Notes under the pieces: model-generated | The model's input: the letters and a program-made list of their open reading frames with translations, nothing else | The model's database searches: none | Told to the model about the DNA's origin: nothing | Position numbers and translations under genes: made by a program | Assembly: GCA_900469615.1 (NCBI GenBank) | Contig: UBYA01000001.1 | Coordinates: forward strand, 396,997 to 460,996 | From: Hyphomicrobiales bacterium | GTDB taxonomy: Bacteria; Pseudomonadota; Alphaproteobacteria; Rhizobiales; Rhizobiaceae | Length of the DNA: 64,000 nt | Direction of reading: 5' to 3' | Shown here: positions 8,368-18,096 of the stretch, piece by piece | How positions within the stretch are numbered: position 1 is the stretch's first letter | How the letters are laid out: each line of letters opens with the position of its first letter

Positions 8368-9009
8368 ATGAGTTTGGCTCGATGCGATAAGCTACCTGCC
8401 GATGCCGTTCAGACGTTTTCTATTCGCGTGACATGTATGAAGATCTGGCGTCATCTTTGTATCGACATGCAATGTATGTTCGTTGAGCAGACACCCTGGC
8501 ATGTACCGTGGATGTCTCGTACTCTGGATCCGATAGCCGAAGTCGCCGGCCGATTTCCCGAGCGTACTATTTTCACCCGCTTTATCCCGCCATCGCGTCC
8601 CGACCTCATGCCTGGCAAGTGGCGGGACTATTATAAAAAATGGGAGATGATGACCACCGGTCGGCTGCCCGCCGATTCCATGCTGCTCGTAGCCCCGCTT
8701 CGGCGTCTTGTTCCTCCTGGCCGTATCTTCGACAAGCTTACCTACTCGCCTTGAACCGATGGTCGCCTTCATCGAATCCTAGCCAGGGAGAATGTGGATA
8801 CCTTGGTGATCAGCGGCGGTGAAACAGATGTTTGTGTACTGGCTGCCGTACTCGGTGCAATTGAGTTGGGCTATGGAATTATCATTTTGAAGGACGCGGT
8901 CTGTAGCGGTGACGATGATGGGCATGAGGCGGCGCTGACGCTGCTTGAACGTCGATTTTCCGTTCAATCTGAGATGATGTCTGTCCAGGAATTTCTGTCT
9001 GCCTGCTGA
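8368..9009 (+). pseudogene. Cysteine hydrolase (isochorismatase family) interrupted by one in-frame TGA
   Basis: Reading through one TGA at 8752-8754 gives a single frame of about 213 codons that matches the isochorismatase-like cysteine hydrolases. All three catalytic residues are present: Asp in LCIDMQ, Lys in IFDKLTYS and Cys in ETDVCVLA. The stop falls right after TYSP, where relatives usually have an aromatic residue, so a single TGG-to-TGA change would explain it. Reading after the stop continues in the same frame to 9009, with normal family sequence (DAVCSGDD). The start is uncertain; ATG 8368 has a GGTGG upstream. It is either a recent pseudogene, a sequence error, or two fragments. 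Confidence 0.75.
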
Positions 9010-9216
9010 CCGGAAAGGTTTTGTCGCTTGTCCATCGAGCGCGGTTGTCGAATGCCGGCTGACGCCGTGACTTTCGGCAGTTGCCTCGGATAAGAGCCCC
9101 CTCGAATTGTTTGTCGTGCCATGTGAGACATGTAATGAGTAGGCCAGAGCCAAGCGCTGATATGCGCTTGGGGGCCGAGCTGCTCGGCCCTGATTTGCCG
9201 TTCGATAGAGGAATAT

Positions 9217-9735
9217 TTAATGGATCGAGGCGGCGGCGCGCATTGATGGTTCGCCAAGCATTTGGGCAAGCGTCGTCCGGGCTCGCGATACGCGGCTTTT
9301 TATCGTGCCGATTTCGCAACCGCAGCGCTGGGCTGCAGTTTCGTAGGACGCGCCGTCGACGATAAGGAGCAACGCATCCCTTTGATAGGCGGGAAGGCGC
9401 GTCAGCGCCATGCTGACCTCGGCGGTATAGATGGAAAGCTGCTGTTGGCATGGCACCGGAATCTCGAAGAGTTCTTCGTCGGTTGAGCGCAACTGCACGC
9501 GCTTCTGTCGTTTGTACTCGGTCATGTAGGTATTGCGCATGATGGTGAAGGCCCAGCTCTTCAGCCTTGTGCCCGGCACGAAGCTATCTATATGCACAAG
9601 AATCTTCCTGATCGTCTCCTGGGTCAGATCATCGACGTCCGTGTCGTTGGAGACGAACCGCCTCGCGAAGTTACGCAATGCGGGAAGCAGGGCAACGATG
9701 TCATTTTGTAGCGACGTCTGCGGTTCTGTGAGCAT
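9217..9735 (-). CDS. ECF RNA polymerase sigma factor, EcfG-like
   Basis: A 172-residue sigma factor with region 2 (about residues 12-85; DDLTQETIRKIL and WAFTIMRN) and region 4 (about 105-160; GCEIGTIKSRVSRAR as the helix-turn-helix). The start at 9735 has an excellent AAGAGGAG ribosome binding site. The sequence resembles the EcfG/ECF15 group that drives the alphaproteobacterial general stress response. That fits the many GGAAC-N17-GTT promoters in this window. NepR and PhyR, usually beside the main ecfG, are absent, so this may be a secondary copy. No site of that consensus precedes it. Confidence 0.85.
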   Translation of the reverse strand: MLTEPQTSLQNDIVALLPALRNFARRFVSNDTDVDDLTQETIRKILVHIDSFVPGTRLKSWAFTIMRNTYMTEYKRQKRVQLRSTDEELFEIPVPCQQQLSIYTAEVSMALTRLPAYQRDALLLIVDGASYETAAQRCGCEIGTIKSRVSRARTTLAQMLGEPSMRAAASIH

Positions 9736-10003
9736 TTGGCTTCTCCTCTTGAGATATACCAGCAATGCTCGCAATAGCGGCTTGTTCCGTGACTTTTTCG
9801 TCTGTACGCCAGCGGACATTGAGACGCATGATCGTGGTGCACCGTATGCCAAACCTGTCTCGCAATGCTTCTGTTTACGGAAAACGACTTGAAGACCGGC
9901 GACATTGTCCGAAGGTCTCGGCCAATTATGCGAGGCTGCCGTTATAGAGGTGTTTTTATTCGCTCCCGACCTGGCTCTTATCGAAAATTGGAGAGATGAC
10001 ACG

Positions 10004-10028
10004 GGAACTCCCGGGATGATCCGGCGTT
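10004..10028 (+). promoter_or_regulatory. EcfG-type stress promoter
   Basis: GGAAC at 10004-10008, 17 bases, GTT at 10026-10028, 36 bases before the start of the 59-residue gene at 10064. Confidence 0.65.
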
Positions 10029-10063
10029 AGAAGAGCGGACTATCTTGAGGAGGAGTAAAGGCC

Positions 10064-10243
10064 GTGGAACGCATCAAGCCCGAGGGGACGAAAGTCACCA
10101 TTTCCGTTTGGTCGGTGAAGGACTATGCCAGGCTCCATAATCTAGGCGAGGATGAGGAACGCCGGCTCCGTCAACTTTTCGGCTCCTTCGCGACTGCTTC
10201 CGAGCTTCGGCATAATACGAGACGGCGGCCCAAGTGGCGCTAG
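10064..10243 (+). CDS. Small hypothetical protein (59 aa)
   Basis: A GTG-start frame of 59 codons with a very strong ribosome binding site (GAGGAGGAG) and an EcfG-type promoter just upstream, which together make it a convincing gene despite its size. The protein is charged (EDEERRLRQLFG in the middle, a basic RRRPKWR tail) with no membrane segment or known motif. I do not recognise a function. The context is stress-regulated. Confidence 0.65.
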   Translation: MERIKPEGTKVTISVWSVKDYARLHNLGEDEERRLRQLFGSFATASELRHNTRRRPKWR

Positions 10244-10404
10244 CGGCCTCGCCACATTGTTTATCGTAGCCTGTGCTGTTTTGCGGCCGGATCATCCGGC
10301 AACTTCCGCCTGATCTTATCGGATAATATTTGTAGTATCTAATTTATGGAATTGCGGAAAAGGAAATTTCTCGACCGGATCCGGATTTTGAAGGAGGAGT
10401 GGAT

Positions 10405-10779
10405 ATGAAAGTGCTTATCGTCGAGGATGAGGCTCTCATCGCCTTTCATTTGAAAGCAATTGCAACCGATGCCGGATTTACGCCGCTCGGTCCGGCGTCG
10501 ACGATGGAGCAGGCGCTCGCATACGCACCCCAGGCAGACATCGCTTTAATTGATGTCGGTCTCTCCGACGGCAAGAGCGGATTGCAACTCGCGAGACGGC
10601 TTATCGACCGCTATCATACGACAGTTATCTTCATCACAGGCATTCCCGAAACTCTGAAAAATGGCGTGGCGGGCGCATTTGCCACGATAGCCAAGCCATT
10701 TTTCGACGAAGAGGTCGCTGCCCTGCTGCAGCGCGCTGCGGAAGCCCGTTTGCCGGGGCGTCCGCATGTGACGGTCTGA
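10405..10779 (+). CDS. Single-domain response regulator
   Basis: A 124-residue receiver domain with no output domain. The acidic pair is in VEDEALIA, the phosphorylated Asp in ALIDVGLSDG, the Thr/Ser switch region in VIFITG, and the conserved Lys in IAKPF. ATG 10405 is favoured over GTG 10399 because AAGGAGG is 7 bases upstream. Single-domain regulators often act as phosphate sinks or modulators for HWE kinases in the general stress pathway. An HWE kinase lies at 18.9-20 kb, but pairing is inference. Confidence 0.87.
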   Translation: MKVLIVEDEALIAFHLKAIATDAGFTPLGPASTMEQALAYAPQADIALIDVGLSDGKSGLQLARRLIDRYHTTVIFITGIPETLKNGVAGAFATIAKPFFDEEVAALLQRAAEARLPGRPHVTV

Positions 10780-10800
10780 CCATCGCGGGAGTTCTTCATC

Positions 10801-12585
10801 CTATTCCGCCAGCTCCCAAATGACGCTCCATGGCTCGAGCTCGTCGCCCGCAATATTGCCGCATATGAACAGTGCCGCGTCTCCGGTCGGCACGGATATC
10901 GTCACAGGGCGGTCCGACAAATTGGCCGTCAAGCGAAGTGTTGACTGACCCATTTGCCAGCTTACGCGCAAGAGCGGGCTATCTGTGTCGTGAACCGTCG
11001 CGTGAACTGGCCGCTGTCCGAGAAGGGGCATGATTTTCTGATGCCGCAGCCTGATGAGGTCTCGATAGTGTCGACCGAAGGCCTGGTCGGCCTGGAGTTT
11101 GTCCCACTGCAATTTTGCGCTGTGAAACGTTGCATCGCTCGCGGGGTCGACGGCATCTTTCGCATCGAAACCCGGCAGCCGCCTTAGCTCTTCCTTGCGA
11201 CCAAGCCTCACCTTGTCGTTAAGCTCCTCATCGAAATCGCAAAAGAACGGAAATGGCTGTGTGCAGCCCCATTCCTCGCCCATGAACAGCATCGGAACTT
11301 GCGGGGCGAGCAGATAGATTGTCGCGATCGCCTTCATGGTTTCAGCCGGATGGGAGGCAACCATTCGATCGCCTTTCGCCCTGTTGCCGATCTGATCGTG
11401 GTTCTGGATGAAGGAAAGAAAAGCGGTCGGCGGCAAGGAAGTGCTTGGCTTCCCTCTGGATCGCTGGCGATAGGCCATATGCTCGCCTTGAAACGCAAAA
11501 CCTTCAGCAAGAGACCGGCGAGCGCGCGGCAGCCAATCGGCATAATCTCCATAATAACCGAAGGTCTCGCCTGTCGCTGCTGCATGAAGCGCGTGGTGGA
11601 TATCGTCATTCCACTGCGCGGTGAAATGCCAAGCCTCGCCATCCGGCTCTCGAGCAAGGAGAGCGGAATCGTTATCTTCATTTTCAAGCATCAGGTGTAT
11701 GTGACGATCGGGAAAGCTCCGCCGGACGCGCTCGGCAAGCTCGATCAGGATATGCGGATCGCTGTTGTCCTTCATCGCGTGAACGGCGTCCAGCCGCAGG
11801 CCGTCCATTCGAAACTCGCGGATCCAATAAATCGCATTTTCGATCACAAAATTTCGCACCTGACGCCCGCCTTCGCCATCGAAGTTCAAACCCTTGCCCC
11901 AAGGGCTTTCGTGCCGGGCGCTGAAGATCGGGGCATAGGATGGCAGGTAGTTGCCGTCCGGTCCAAAGTGGTTGTAGACGACATCCAGAAAGACACAGAT
12001 ACCACGCTCATGCGCGGCATCGACAAGTCTCTTGAGATCTTCGGGGCGACCGTAGCTGCTATCTGGAGCATAGGGGAGCACACCGTCATATCCCCAGCCG
12101 TAGCGTCCTGGAAAGTCGCTGAGCGGCATGAGCTGGATCGCGGTCACGCCGAGCGATTGCAGATAATCCAGCCGTTCCATGGCCGAGGAAAATGTACCGG
12201 CTTGTGTAAATGCGCCGATATGAAGTTCGTAGAGGACCATCTCTTCCCAGGGCCGACCTTTCCAGTCCGCTCTGCTCCAGGCGAACTGCGGCTGAACGAC
12301 CTCACTCGGGCCGTGAACGTCCGCCGGCTGGAATCGCGAGGCTGGGTCGGGCACTTCAAGGCCATCGGGGAGAATGAATTTGTAAAGATCGCCAGGCCTC
12401 GCCTGCTGCATCTTCAAGACATGCCATCCTCCCTCCCTTGGCTGCATCGTCCAGTCTCCGTGCTGGTCGATCCGGAGAGTCACCCGTTCGGCCAGCGGCG
12501 CCCATAGGCGAAACAACACCGCGTCATCCCGGATTTCAGGCCCGAATGTATAGGCTTCTCTCATGTCAATCCGTCCGCTCTTCAT
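10801..12585 (-). CDS. treZ: Malto-oligosyltrehalose trehalohydrolase
   Basis: A GH13 enzyme of 594 residues that releases trehalose from maltooligosyl-trehalose made by TreY. It has the N-terminal carbohydrate-binding module typical of TreZ (FGPEIRDDAVLFRLWAP) and GH13 motifs DVVYNHFG, GLRLDAVHAM (nucleophile Asp) and LENEDND (acid Glu). The start at 12585 has GGAAGGGG upstream; ATG 12564 is an alternative. Unusually, it is transcribed away from treY-glgX, with facing stress-type promoters in the gap. Confidence 0.95.
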   Translation of the reverse strand: MKSGRIDMREAYTFGPEIRDDAVLFRLWAPLAERVTLRIDQHGDWTMQPREGGWHVLKMQQARPGDLYKFILPDGLEVPDPASRFQPADVHGPSEVVQPQFAWSRADWKGRPWEEMVLYELHIGAFTQAGTFSSAMERLDYLQSLGVTAIQLMPLSDFPGRYGWGYDGVLPYAPDSSYGRPEDLKRLVDAAHERGICVFLDVVYNHFGPDGNYLPSYAPIFSARHESPWGKGLNFDGEGGRQVRNFVIENAIYWIREFRMDGLRLDAVHAMKDNSDPHILIELAERVRRSFPDRHIHLMLENEDNDSALLAREPDGEAWHFTAQWNDDIHHALHAAATGETFGYYGDYADWLPRARRSLAEGFAFQGEHMAYRQRSRGKPSTSLPPTAFLSFIQNHDQIGNRAKGDRMVASHPAETMKAIATIYLLAPQVPMLFMGEEWGCTQPFPFFCDFDEELNDKVRLGRKEELRRLPGFDAKDAVDPASDATFHSAKLQWDKLQADQAFGRHYRDLIRLRHQKIMPLLGQRPVHATVHDTDSPLLRVSWQMGQSTLRLTANLSDRPVTISVPTGDAALFICGNIAGDELEPWSVIWELAE

Positions 12586-12606
12586 AGGACCCCTTCCGAG
12601 AGGCCG

Positions 12607-12631
12607 AACGCATTTTGCCGTCGAGTGTTCC
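12607..12631 (-). promoter_or_regulatory. EcfG-type stress promoter for treZ
   Basis: On the minus strand GGAAC (complement of 12627-12631), 17 bases, then GTT (complement of 12607-12609), about 20 bases before the treZ start. Confidence 0.65.
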
Positions 12632-12637
12632 TCCGCG

Positions 12638-12663
12638 GGAACGGATTGCACGAGAGTTTCGTT
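12638..12663 (+). promoter_or_regulatory. EcfG-type stress promoter for treY (N18)
   Basis: GGAAC at 12638-12642, 18 bases, GTT at 12661-12663, 31 bases before the treY start. Spacing is one longer than the other sites. Confidence 0.5.
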
Positions 12664-12694
12664 GATAGAGGCCGGCTCGCTTCAAGGGGACGCC

Positions 12695-15160
12695 ATGAAT
12701 ATTCCGACTTCCACCTATCGGCTGCAATTTCGCGGCGGCGTTACGTTTGAGCGCGCCGTTAAGCTGGTTCCGTATCTGGAAGACATCGGCATCAGTCATG
12801 TCTATGCGTCGCCGATCTTTACGGCAACGACCGGATCCACACATGGTTATGATGTCACCGATCCGAACGAGGTCGATCCGGCTCTCGGCGGGCGACAGGG
12901 TCTGGATGTCTTTGTCGCGGCCCTGCAACGCGCCGGCATGGGGCTAATCCTCGATATCGTTCCGAACCACATGGCGGCCTCGATCGAGAATGTTTGGTGG
13001 CGTGATGTGCTGGCGCACGGCCGGCATAGTGCCTTTGCCGGCTATTTCGACATCGACTGGAGCCGGAAGCTGACATTGCCGCGGCTTGGAAAGCCGGTGG
13101 ATGAGGCTTTGGCGGCAGGCGAATTCAAGCTTCGGTATGACGCCGCCAACGGCCGGATGATGCTTTTCCATTTCGACGATCCGCTGCCGCTTTCGGACGA
13201 GAGTGCAAAAGAGGTCTTGGCGGAAGCCGGTTTCGACGCCGCGCGATTGCAGGCCTTCTCCGCCGACCCGGTCCGAATGAAAGAGCTGCTCGGAAAGCAG
13301 CATTGGCAATTGCTGTGCTGGAAGGATGCCGCGGCAAATTTGAGCTACCGTCGTTTCTTCGAGGTTGCGGAGTTGGTCGGCCTTAGAGTGGAAGACCCTT
13401 CCGTGTTCGAAGCGACGCATCGTCTTGCGATCGATCTGGTCCGCTCCGGCCAGGTCCAGGGGCTGCGTATCGATCATATCGATGGTTTGGCGGATCCGAA
13501 GGCTTATCTCGACCGCTTGCGACAAGCCGTCGGCTTCGAGACATTCCTTGTCGTCGAGAAGATTCTCGGGCCTCATGAAGCCTTGCCATCGGATTGGCCA
13601 GTTTCCGGAACGACCGGATATGAATTCATTACGGCCATGGCCGATCTTTTCGTCGAGGAAGAAGGGCTCGGCAAGATCGATGCGGCATACAGAATGGTCG
13701 GCGATGATCACGTCAACTTCGCAAGCGCGCTGAGGGCCGCGAAACTGCAAATGGTCGAGCGCAATTTTGCAGGGGAAATGGCGCGATTGGCCGAACTCGC
13801 GCATCGTCTCCTTCCGCAGTTCGGCGAGGAAGCGCTTTCCACGGCACTTCGGGAGCTTCTGACGGCTTTTCCGGTCTACCGCACATACGGATATCAGGGC
13901 GCGTTGTCAGCAGAAGATGACGCCGTCCTGCGCGACGCCATCGAGAGGGCTCGTCTCTCGTCCGCGTCGCCGGCGGCGCTGAATGCGCTGGGCGAGCTGC
14001 TCCGAGGCGAAATCGCTGACTCCGAGGCCATGGAGTTCAGAGCTCGTTTGCAGCAACTGAGCGGCCCGGTAATGGCAAAGTCGGTCGAGGATACGCTTTT
14101 CTACCGCTATAATCGCCTGCTTGGGATGAACGAGGTCGGTGGCGAGCCGGCGCGATCGCCCGGAGGTGTCGCCGCGGTTCATCGTTTCATGCTGGATCGA
14201 TGCCGGCGGCAACCGTGCGGACTATCCGCAACCTCGACGCATGATACCAAACGCGGCGAGGATGCGCGTGCGCGCCTCTACGCTTTAACGCAACGCCCCA
14301 AGCTGTGGATTGACGGGGTCGAACGCTGGCGACGCATGAATGCTCGCTTTCGCTCCGATCTTGCCGATGGACCGGCGCCCGAACCCAATATCGAGTGGAT
14401 GCTGTATCAGGCGCTCCTCGGCATCTGGCCGGCCCCGATGAGACAACGCGATCGGGAAGATCTGCGCGAGCGGCTTTCGGCCTATGCCCAAAAGGCGATC
14501 CGCGAGGCGAAACTACGAACGGACTGGATGGATTCCGATGAGGTCTATGAAGCGGCGGTGCTCGATTTCGTCCGTGAGCTTCTCTCCGAGACGAACAATG
14601 AGTTTTTGACCGATTTCGGGTCAACCGTCGCTCCCTTCGTCGAGCTTGGTCATCGCAACAGCCTTTCGCAGCTGCTGATCAAGCTCACCGCCCCCGGTAT
14701 TCCGGATATCTATCAGGGGGCCGAAACACTCGACTTCAGCATGGTCGACCCCGACAACAGAAGGCCGGTTTCTCATATTTGGGCTGGGGCGCCCAGGTCG
14801 GAACCGGCGTCCTTGAAGAGACAGATCACTCGCAGCGTACTGCGCTATCGCCGTGACAATCCCGATCTCTTCCTCAACGGGACTTACCTGCCGCTGGAGG
14901 TCGCAGGTCCGAAGAAGGACAGCCTCATCGTTTTCGCGCGCTTTTTTCGCGAACAGGTTGCGATCACCGTCGCCTCGCGCCTGGCCGATCCGGACAGGCC
15001 CGTATCCGAATTTTGGGAGGATACCACCATCGTCATGCCGCCGGAGATCGATTGCCGCATGCGAGATCTGCTGACGGGAAACCTATGGCCTTCCGGAGAT
15101 CTTGCTGTCGCTGGCTTGCTGGCGGTTCATCCGGTCGCGTTCCTTGTGAAGCCGGATTAG
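12695..15160 (+). CDS. treY: Malto-oligosyltrehalose synthase
   Basis: An 821-residue GH13 enzyme that converts the reducing-end alpha-1,4 bond of maltodextrin to alpha-1,1. Motifs include the start IPTSTYRLQF, STHGYDV, DIVPNHMA, GLRIDHIDGLADP (nucleophile Asp) and the late DIYQGAE. ATG 12695 (AAGGGGA upstream) gives the normal family N-terminus; the longer frame overlaps the divergent treZ start. With treZ and glgX it forms the TreYZX route from glycogen to trehalose, used against osmotic and drying stress. Confidence 0.95.
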   Translation: MNIPTSTYRLQFRGGVTFERAVKLVPYLEDIGISHVYASPIFTATTGSTHGYDVTDPNEVDPALGGRQGLDVFVAALQRAGMGLILDIVPNHMAASIENVWWRDVLAHGRHSAFAGYFDIDWSRKLTLPRLGKPVDEALAAGEFKLRYDAANGRMMLFHFDDPLPLSDESAKEVLAEAGFDAARLQAFSADPVRMKELLGKQHWQLLCWKDAAANLSYRRFFEVAELVGLRVEDPSVFEATHRLAIDLVRSGQVQGLRIDHIDGLADPKAYLDRLRQAVGFETFLVVEKILGPHEALPSDWPVSGTTGYEFITAMADLFVEEEGLGKIDAAYRMVGDDHVNFASALRAAKLQMVERNFAGEMARLAELAHRLLPQFGEEALSTALRELLTAFPVYRTYGYQGALSAEDDAVLRDAIERARLSSASPAALNALGELLRGEIADSEAMEFRARLQQLSGPVMAKSVEDTLFYRYNRLLGMNEVGGEPARSPGGVAAVHRFMLDRCRRQPCGLSATSTHDTKRGEDARARLYALTQRPKLWIDGVERWRRMNARFRSDLADGPAPEPNIEWMLYQALLGIWPAPMRQRDREDLRERLSAYAQKAIREAKLRTDWMDSDEVYEAAVLDFVRELLSETNNEFLTDFGSTVAPFVELGHRNSLSQLLIKLTAPGIPDIYQGAETLDFSMVDPDNRRPVSHIWAGAPRSEPASLKRQITRSVLRYRRDNPDLFLNGTYLPLEVAGPKKDSLIVFARFFREQVAITVASRLADPDRPVSEFWEDTTIVMPPEIDCRMRDLLTGNLWPSGDLAVAGLLAVHPVAFLVKPD

Positions 15161-15254
15161 CGCGTGTAGGCCCAGGCCCGCAGCTGCGAGCCAACCTTTT
15201 GGAACAAAGCGACTTATTGGGGTGTTTCTGCTGGGCATCAACGATGAGGTTTCC

Positions 15255-17330
15255 ATGACAGACGACCGAAAGCGGACTGCGATTGAGCCGGGGGACTTTA
15301 CGCGCCTGGGTGCGACTTATGACGGCGCCGGCGTCAATTTCGCGCTCTTTAGCGCCTATGCGGAAAAAGTGGAGCTTTGCCTTTTCGATGATTCCGGCAG
15401 CCGGGAGGTCGAGCGAATTGTTCTGCCAGAATTCACGAATGAGATCTGGCACGGTTATGTGCCGGGATTGAAGCCGGGTGCCTTATACGGCTATCGCGTC
15501 CATGGTCCTTTCGAACCGGAAAAGGGGCATCGTTTCAATCCTCACAAGCTGCTCGTCGATCCTTATGCCCGTGAGCTCGTGGGGGCCGTGGAATGGTCTC
15601 AGGCGCAATTCGCTTATATCCTGGACGACGAGCAGAAAGACCTTTCCTTCGACGATACGGACAGCGCTGCGCAAATGCCCAAATGCCGCGTCATCGACCT
15701 CGCGGACAAGGACAGGGCGCCGAGCCAAAAGCCATCCGTTCCGTGGTCTCGTACAATCTTTTACGAGACCCACGTCAAGGGCTTGACCATGCTGCATCCG
15801 GCAATCCCGGAGAATTTGCGCGGCACCTTCGAGGGCGTGGGGCAAAAGGTCATCGTCGATTATATCAAGAGCCTGGGGATTACGTCCGTCGAACTGCTGC
15901 CGATCCATTTCTTTCCCGACGACAGCTATCTGTTGGACAAGGGGCTCCGCAACTATTGGGGCTATAATACGCTCGCCTTCTTTGCCCCAGCCTCCCGCTA
16001 TTACGGTCCAAACGGCCTCATCGGCTTTCGGGAAATGGTGCGTGCATTCCATGATGCCGGCATCGAGGTTATCCTGGACGTCGTCTACAACCATACGGCC
16101 GAGGGCAATGAGCTTGGCCCGACCCTTTCCTTCAAGGGGATCGACAATTTTTCCTACTATCGCACTTTGCCTGACCAGCCGCGCTACTACATCAACGATA
16201 CGGGGACAGGTAATACGATCAATACGTCCCATCCGCGCGTTCTGCAGATGGTCACGGATTCCCTGCGCTATTGGGCCGAAGAGATGCATGTCGATGGCTT
16301 TCGCTTCGACCTCGGTACCATCCTTGGTCGCGAACCGGAAGGGTTCGATCAGCGCAGCGGTTTTTTCGACGCGGTCGGACAGGATCCCGTGCTTTCACAA
16401 GTCAAGCTGATCGGCGAGCCTTGGGATATCGGTCCCGGCGGCTATCAGGTCGGCGGATTTCCTCCGGGGTGGGCGGAATGGAACGACAAGTATCGGGATA
16501 CGGTGCGGGATTACTGGAAAGGTACGCCCGGCACCACAAGAGATTTCGCCGCGAGAATTCTGGGATCCGGGGATGTCTACGATCTGCGAGGGCGCAGGCC
16601 GTGGGCGAGCGTCAACTTCATTGCGGCTCACGACGGCTTCACGCTCAACGATCTGGTCTCATACAACGATAAGCATAATGAGGCCAACGGGGAGGAAAAC
16701 AGGGACGGTCACAGCGATAACCGCAGCTTCAATTACGGTGCGGAAGGGCCGACTGAAGACGAGGGCATCAATGCAATCCGCGAGCGGCAGAAACGCAATT
16801 TCCTGGCGACGCTCTTCCTTTCGCACGGGACGCCGATGTTGCTGGGAGGCGATGAAATCGGCCGAAGCCAGATGGGCAATAACAACGGCTATTGCCAGGA
16901 CAACGAGCTCAGCTGGCTCCATTGGCAGGATGCCCATGGAAGCGCCGAAACGCTGCAGATGTTTGCGCGACGCCTGATCTCCCTGAGACAGGAACACTCC
17001 ATTTTAAGACGAGAGAACTGGCGAGACGGCCTGGTCGTCACATGGCTCAATCCCGCCGGCGACGAACAAAGCGAAGAGGAATGGGCAAACGGTGATTGCA
17101 CGGCGATAGCGCTGCGGCTTTCGCGCTCGCACCCTCTCGAAGAGGGGTGGGACGACGTGCTGATTTTGTTCAATCCCCGCGACGAAAATGTCGGCTTTAC
17201 CCTGCCGGATGACAAGCGCTGGATGCGCGAGGTTTCGACTTCGGACCCGCGCGCGCAAGGCGCGGAAGCGATCGCCGATGGAACACTTGATCTCGAAAGC
17301 CGGAGCCTGGCGATGCTGCGGTCGAGCTGA
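15255..17330 (+). CDS. glgX: Glycogen debranching enzyme
   Basis: A 691-residue isoamylase-type GH13 enzyme (GlgX/TreX). Motifs: DVVYNHTAEG, GFRFDLGTILGREP (nucleophile), LIGEPWDIG (acid/base Glu) and NFIAAHDGFTLNDLVSY. It cuts alpha-1,6 branches to feed linear maltodextrin to TreY. ATG 15255 with GAGG upstream gives the standard N-terminus. It follows treY by 94 bases on the same strand and is likely in the same transcript. A hairpin follows its stop. Confidence 0.93.
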   Translation: MTDDRKRTAIEPGDFTRLGATYDGAGVNFALFSAYAEKVELCLFDDSGSREVERIVLPEFTNEIWHGYVPGLKPGALYGYRVHGPFEPEKGHRFNPHKLLVDPYARELVGAVEWSQAQFAYILDDEQKDLSFDDTDSAAQMPKCRVIDLADKDRAPSQKPSVPWSRTIFYETHVKGLTMLHPAIPENLRGTFEGVGQKVIVDYIKSLGITSVELLPIHFFPDDSYLLDKGLRNYWGYNTLAFFAPASRYYGPNGLIGFREMVRAFHDAGIEVILDVVYNHTAEGNELGPTLSFKGIDNFSYYRTLPDQPRYYINDTGTGNTINTSHPRVLQMVTDSLRYWAEEMHVDGFRFDLGTILGREPEGFDQRSGFFDAVGQDPVLSQVKLIGEPWDIGPGGYQVGGFPPGWAEWNDKYRDTVRDYWKGTPGTTRDFAARILGSGDVYDLRGRRPWASVNFIAAHDGFTLNDLVSYNDKHNEANGEENRDGHSDNRSFNYGAEGPTEDEGINAIRERQKRNFLATLFLSHGTPMLLGGDEIGRSQMGNNNGYCQDNELSWLHWQDAHGSAETLQMFARRLISLRQEHSILRRENWRDGLVVTWLNPAGDEQSEEEWANGDCTAIALRLSRSHPLEEGWDDVLILFNPRDENVGFTLPDDKRWMREVSTSDPRAQGAEAIADGTLDLESRSLAMLRSS

Positions 17331-17347
17331 GCCGGGCTCCGGCTTTA
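17330..17347 (+). terminator. Weak terminator after glgX
   Basis: AGCCGG, three-base loop, CCGGCT, then TTAT. The stem starts at the last base of the glgX stop codon. Confidence 0.4.
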
Positions 17348-17481
17348 TGAAAGTGCGACGGGCGGCTGCGGCTATCGCGCGCGGTCGTCTCCGTCGTTTC
17401 GAAATTGTAATCGGGCAGCACTTCTATTTGGCCTTATGACCCTTGCCTTAAGTCAACAGTCGACATCCAGAGGAGGATATA

Positions 17482-17856
17482 GTGTTCAAACGCTTAATTT
17501 TACTCAGTTTCGCTTTTGCCCCCGCCACGGCTTTCGCGCAATCGGCTGATCTGGAGGCGACCTGCAAGGCTGTCGCTCAGAATTTCTTCCTGTCCGAGAA
17601 GTTTGCGATTGGCGCGATTCAGTCATTTCCGGAACTCAAGCCGCCCGGTGTTCGCATGGCTTATTCCACTCGGGCCGGCACGGCTCCGGCCGACATGACC
17701 GACACGTTCGAATGCGAATTCGCAAAGCAGGACAAACCCCATGAGCTCGTCAAATTCTGCGTGTCGACCACTTGCTACACCGCCAACGATGACGATGCCG
17801 ACCGCAAGCGCCGCTTCGAGGAGATGCGTATTCTTCTGCAGCGAGCCGAGCAATAA
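17482..17856 (+). CDS. Secreted hypothetical protein
   Basis: A 124-residue protein with a GTG start behind GAGGAGGA. The signal peptide is clear (hydrophobic LILLSFAFAPATAFA, cleavage after AFAQ at about residue 20). The mature part has four cysteines (ATCKAV, FECEF, KFCVSTTCYTA), suggesting disulfides in the periplasm. I do not recognise the family. It stands alone after the trehalose genes. Confidence 0.65.
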   Translation: MFKRLILLSFAFAPATAFAQSADLEATCKAVAQNFFLSEKFAIGAIQSFPELKPPGVRMAYSTRAGTAPADMTDTFECEFAKQDKPHELVKFCVSTTCYTANDDDADRKRRFEEMRILLQRAEQ

Positions 17857-18096
17857 GAGCGCGACCTGCAAGAGGAGGAACCCAGGCATCCGGGCGAGAT
17901 AGCTTGGGAATACCGAGAATCAACATCGCGGCGGCGTGCTGAAAAGCGGAGTTGTCACACGAGCCGGGCGAGGCGAGATTTTCCAGATGGCGATCCAGTC
18001 AGCGACCATTGTCTCGATGTCCTGATTTCTACGCCGATTTCGCCAGGGAAGGCCGTGTTCTGGAATTCCATGATCAACACGCCCCAGAGGTCGAAC

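Noticed and set aside
8752..8754. TGA as selenocysteine in the cysteine hydrolase
   Set aside because: The position is not catalytic, the catalytic Cys is elsewhere and intact, and I saw no selenocysteine element.
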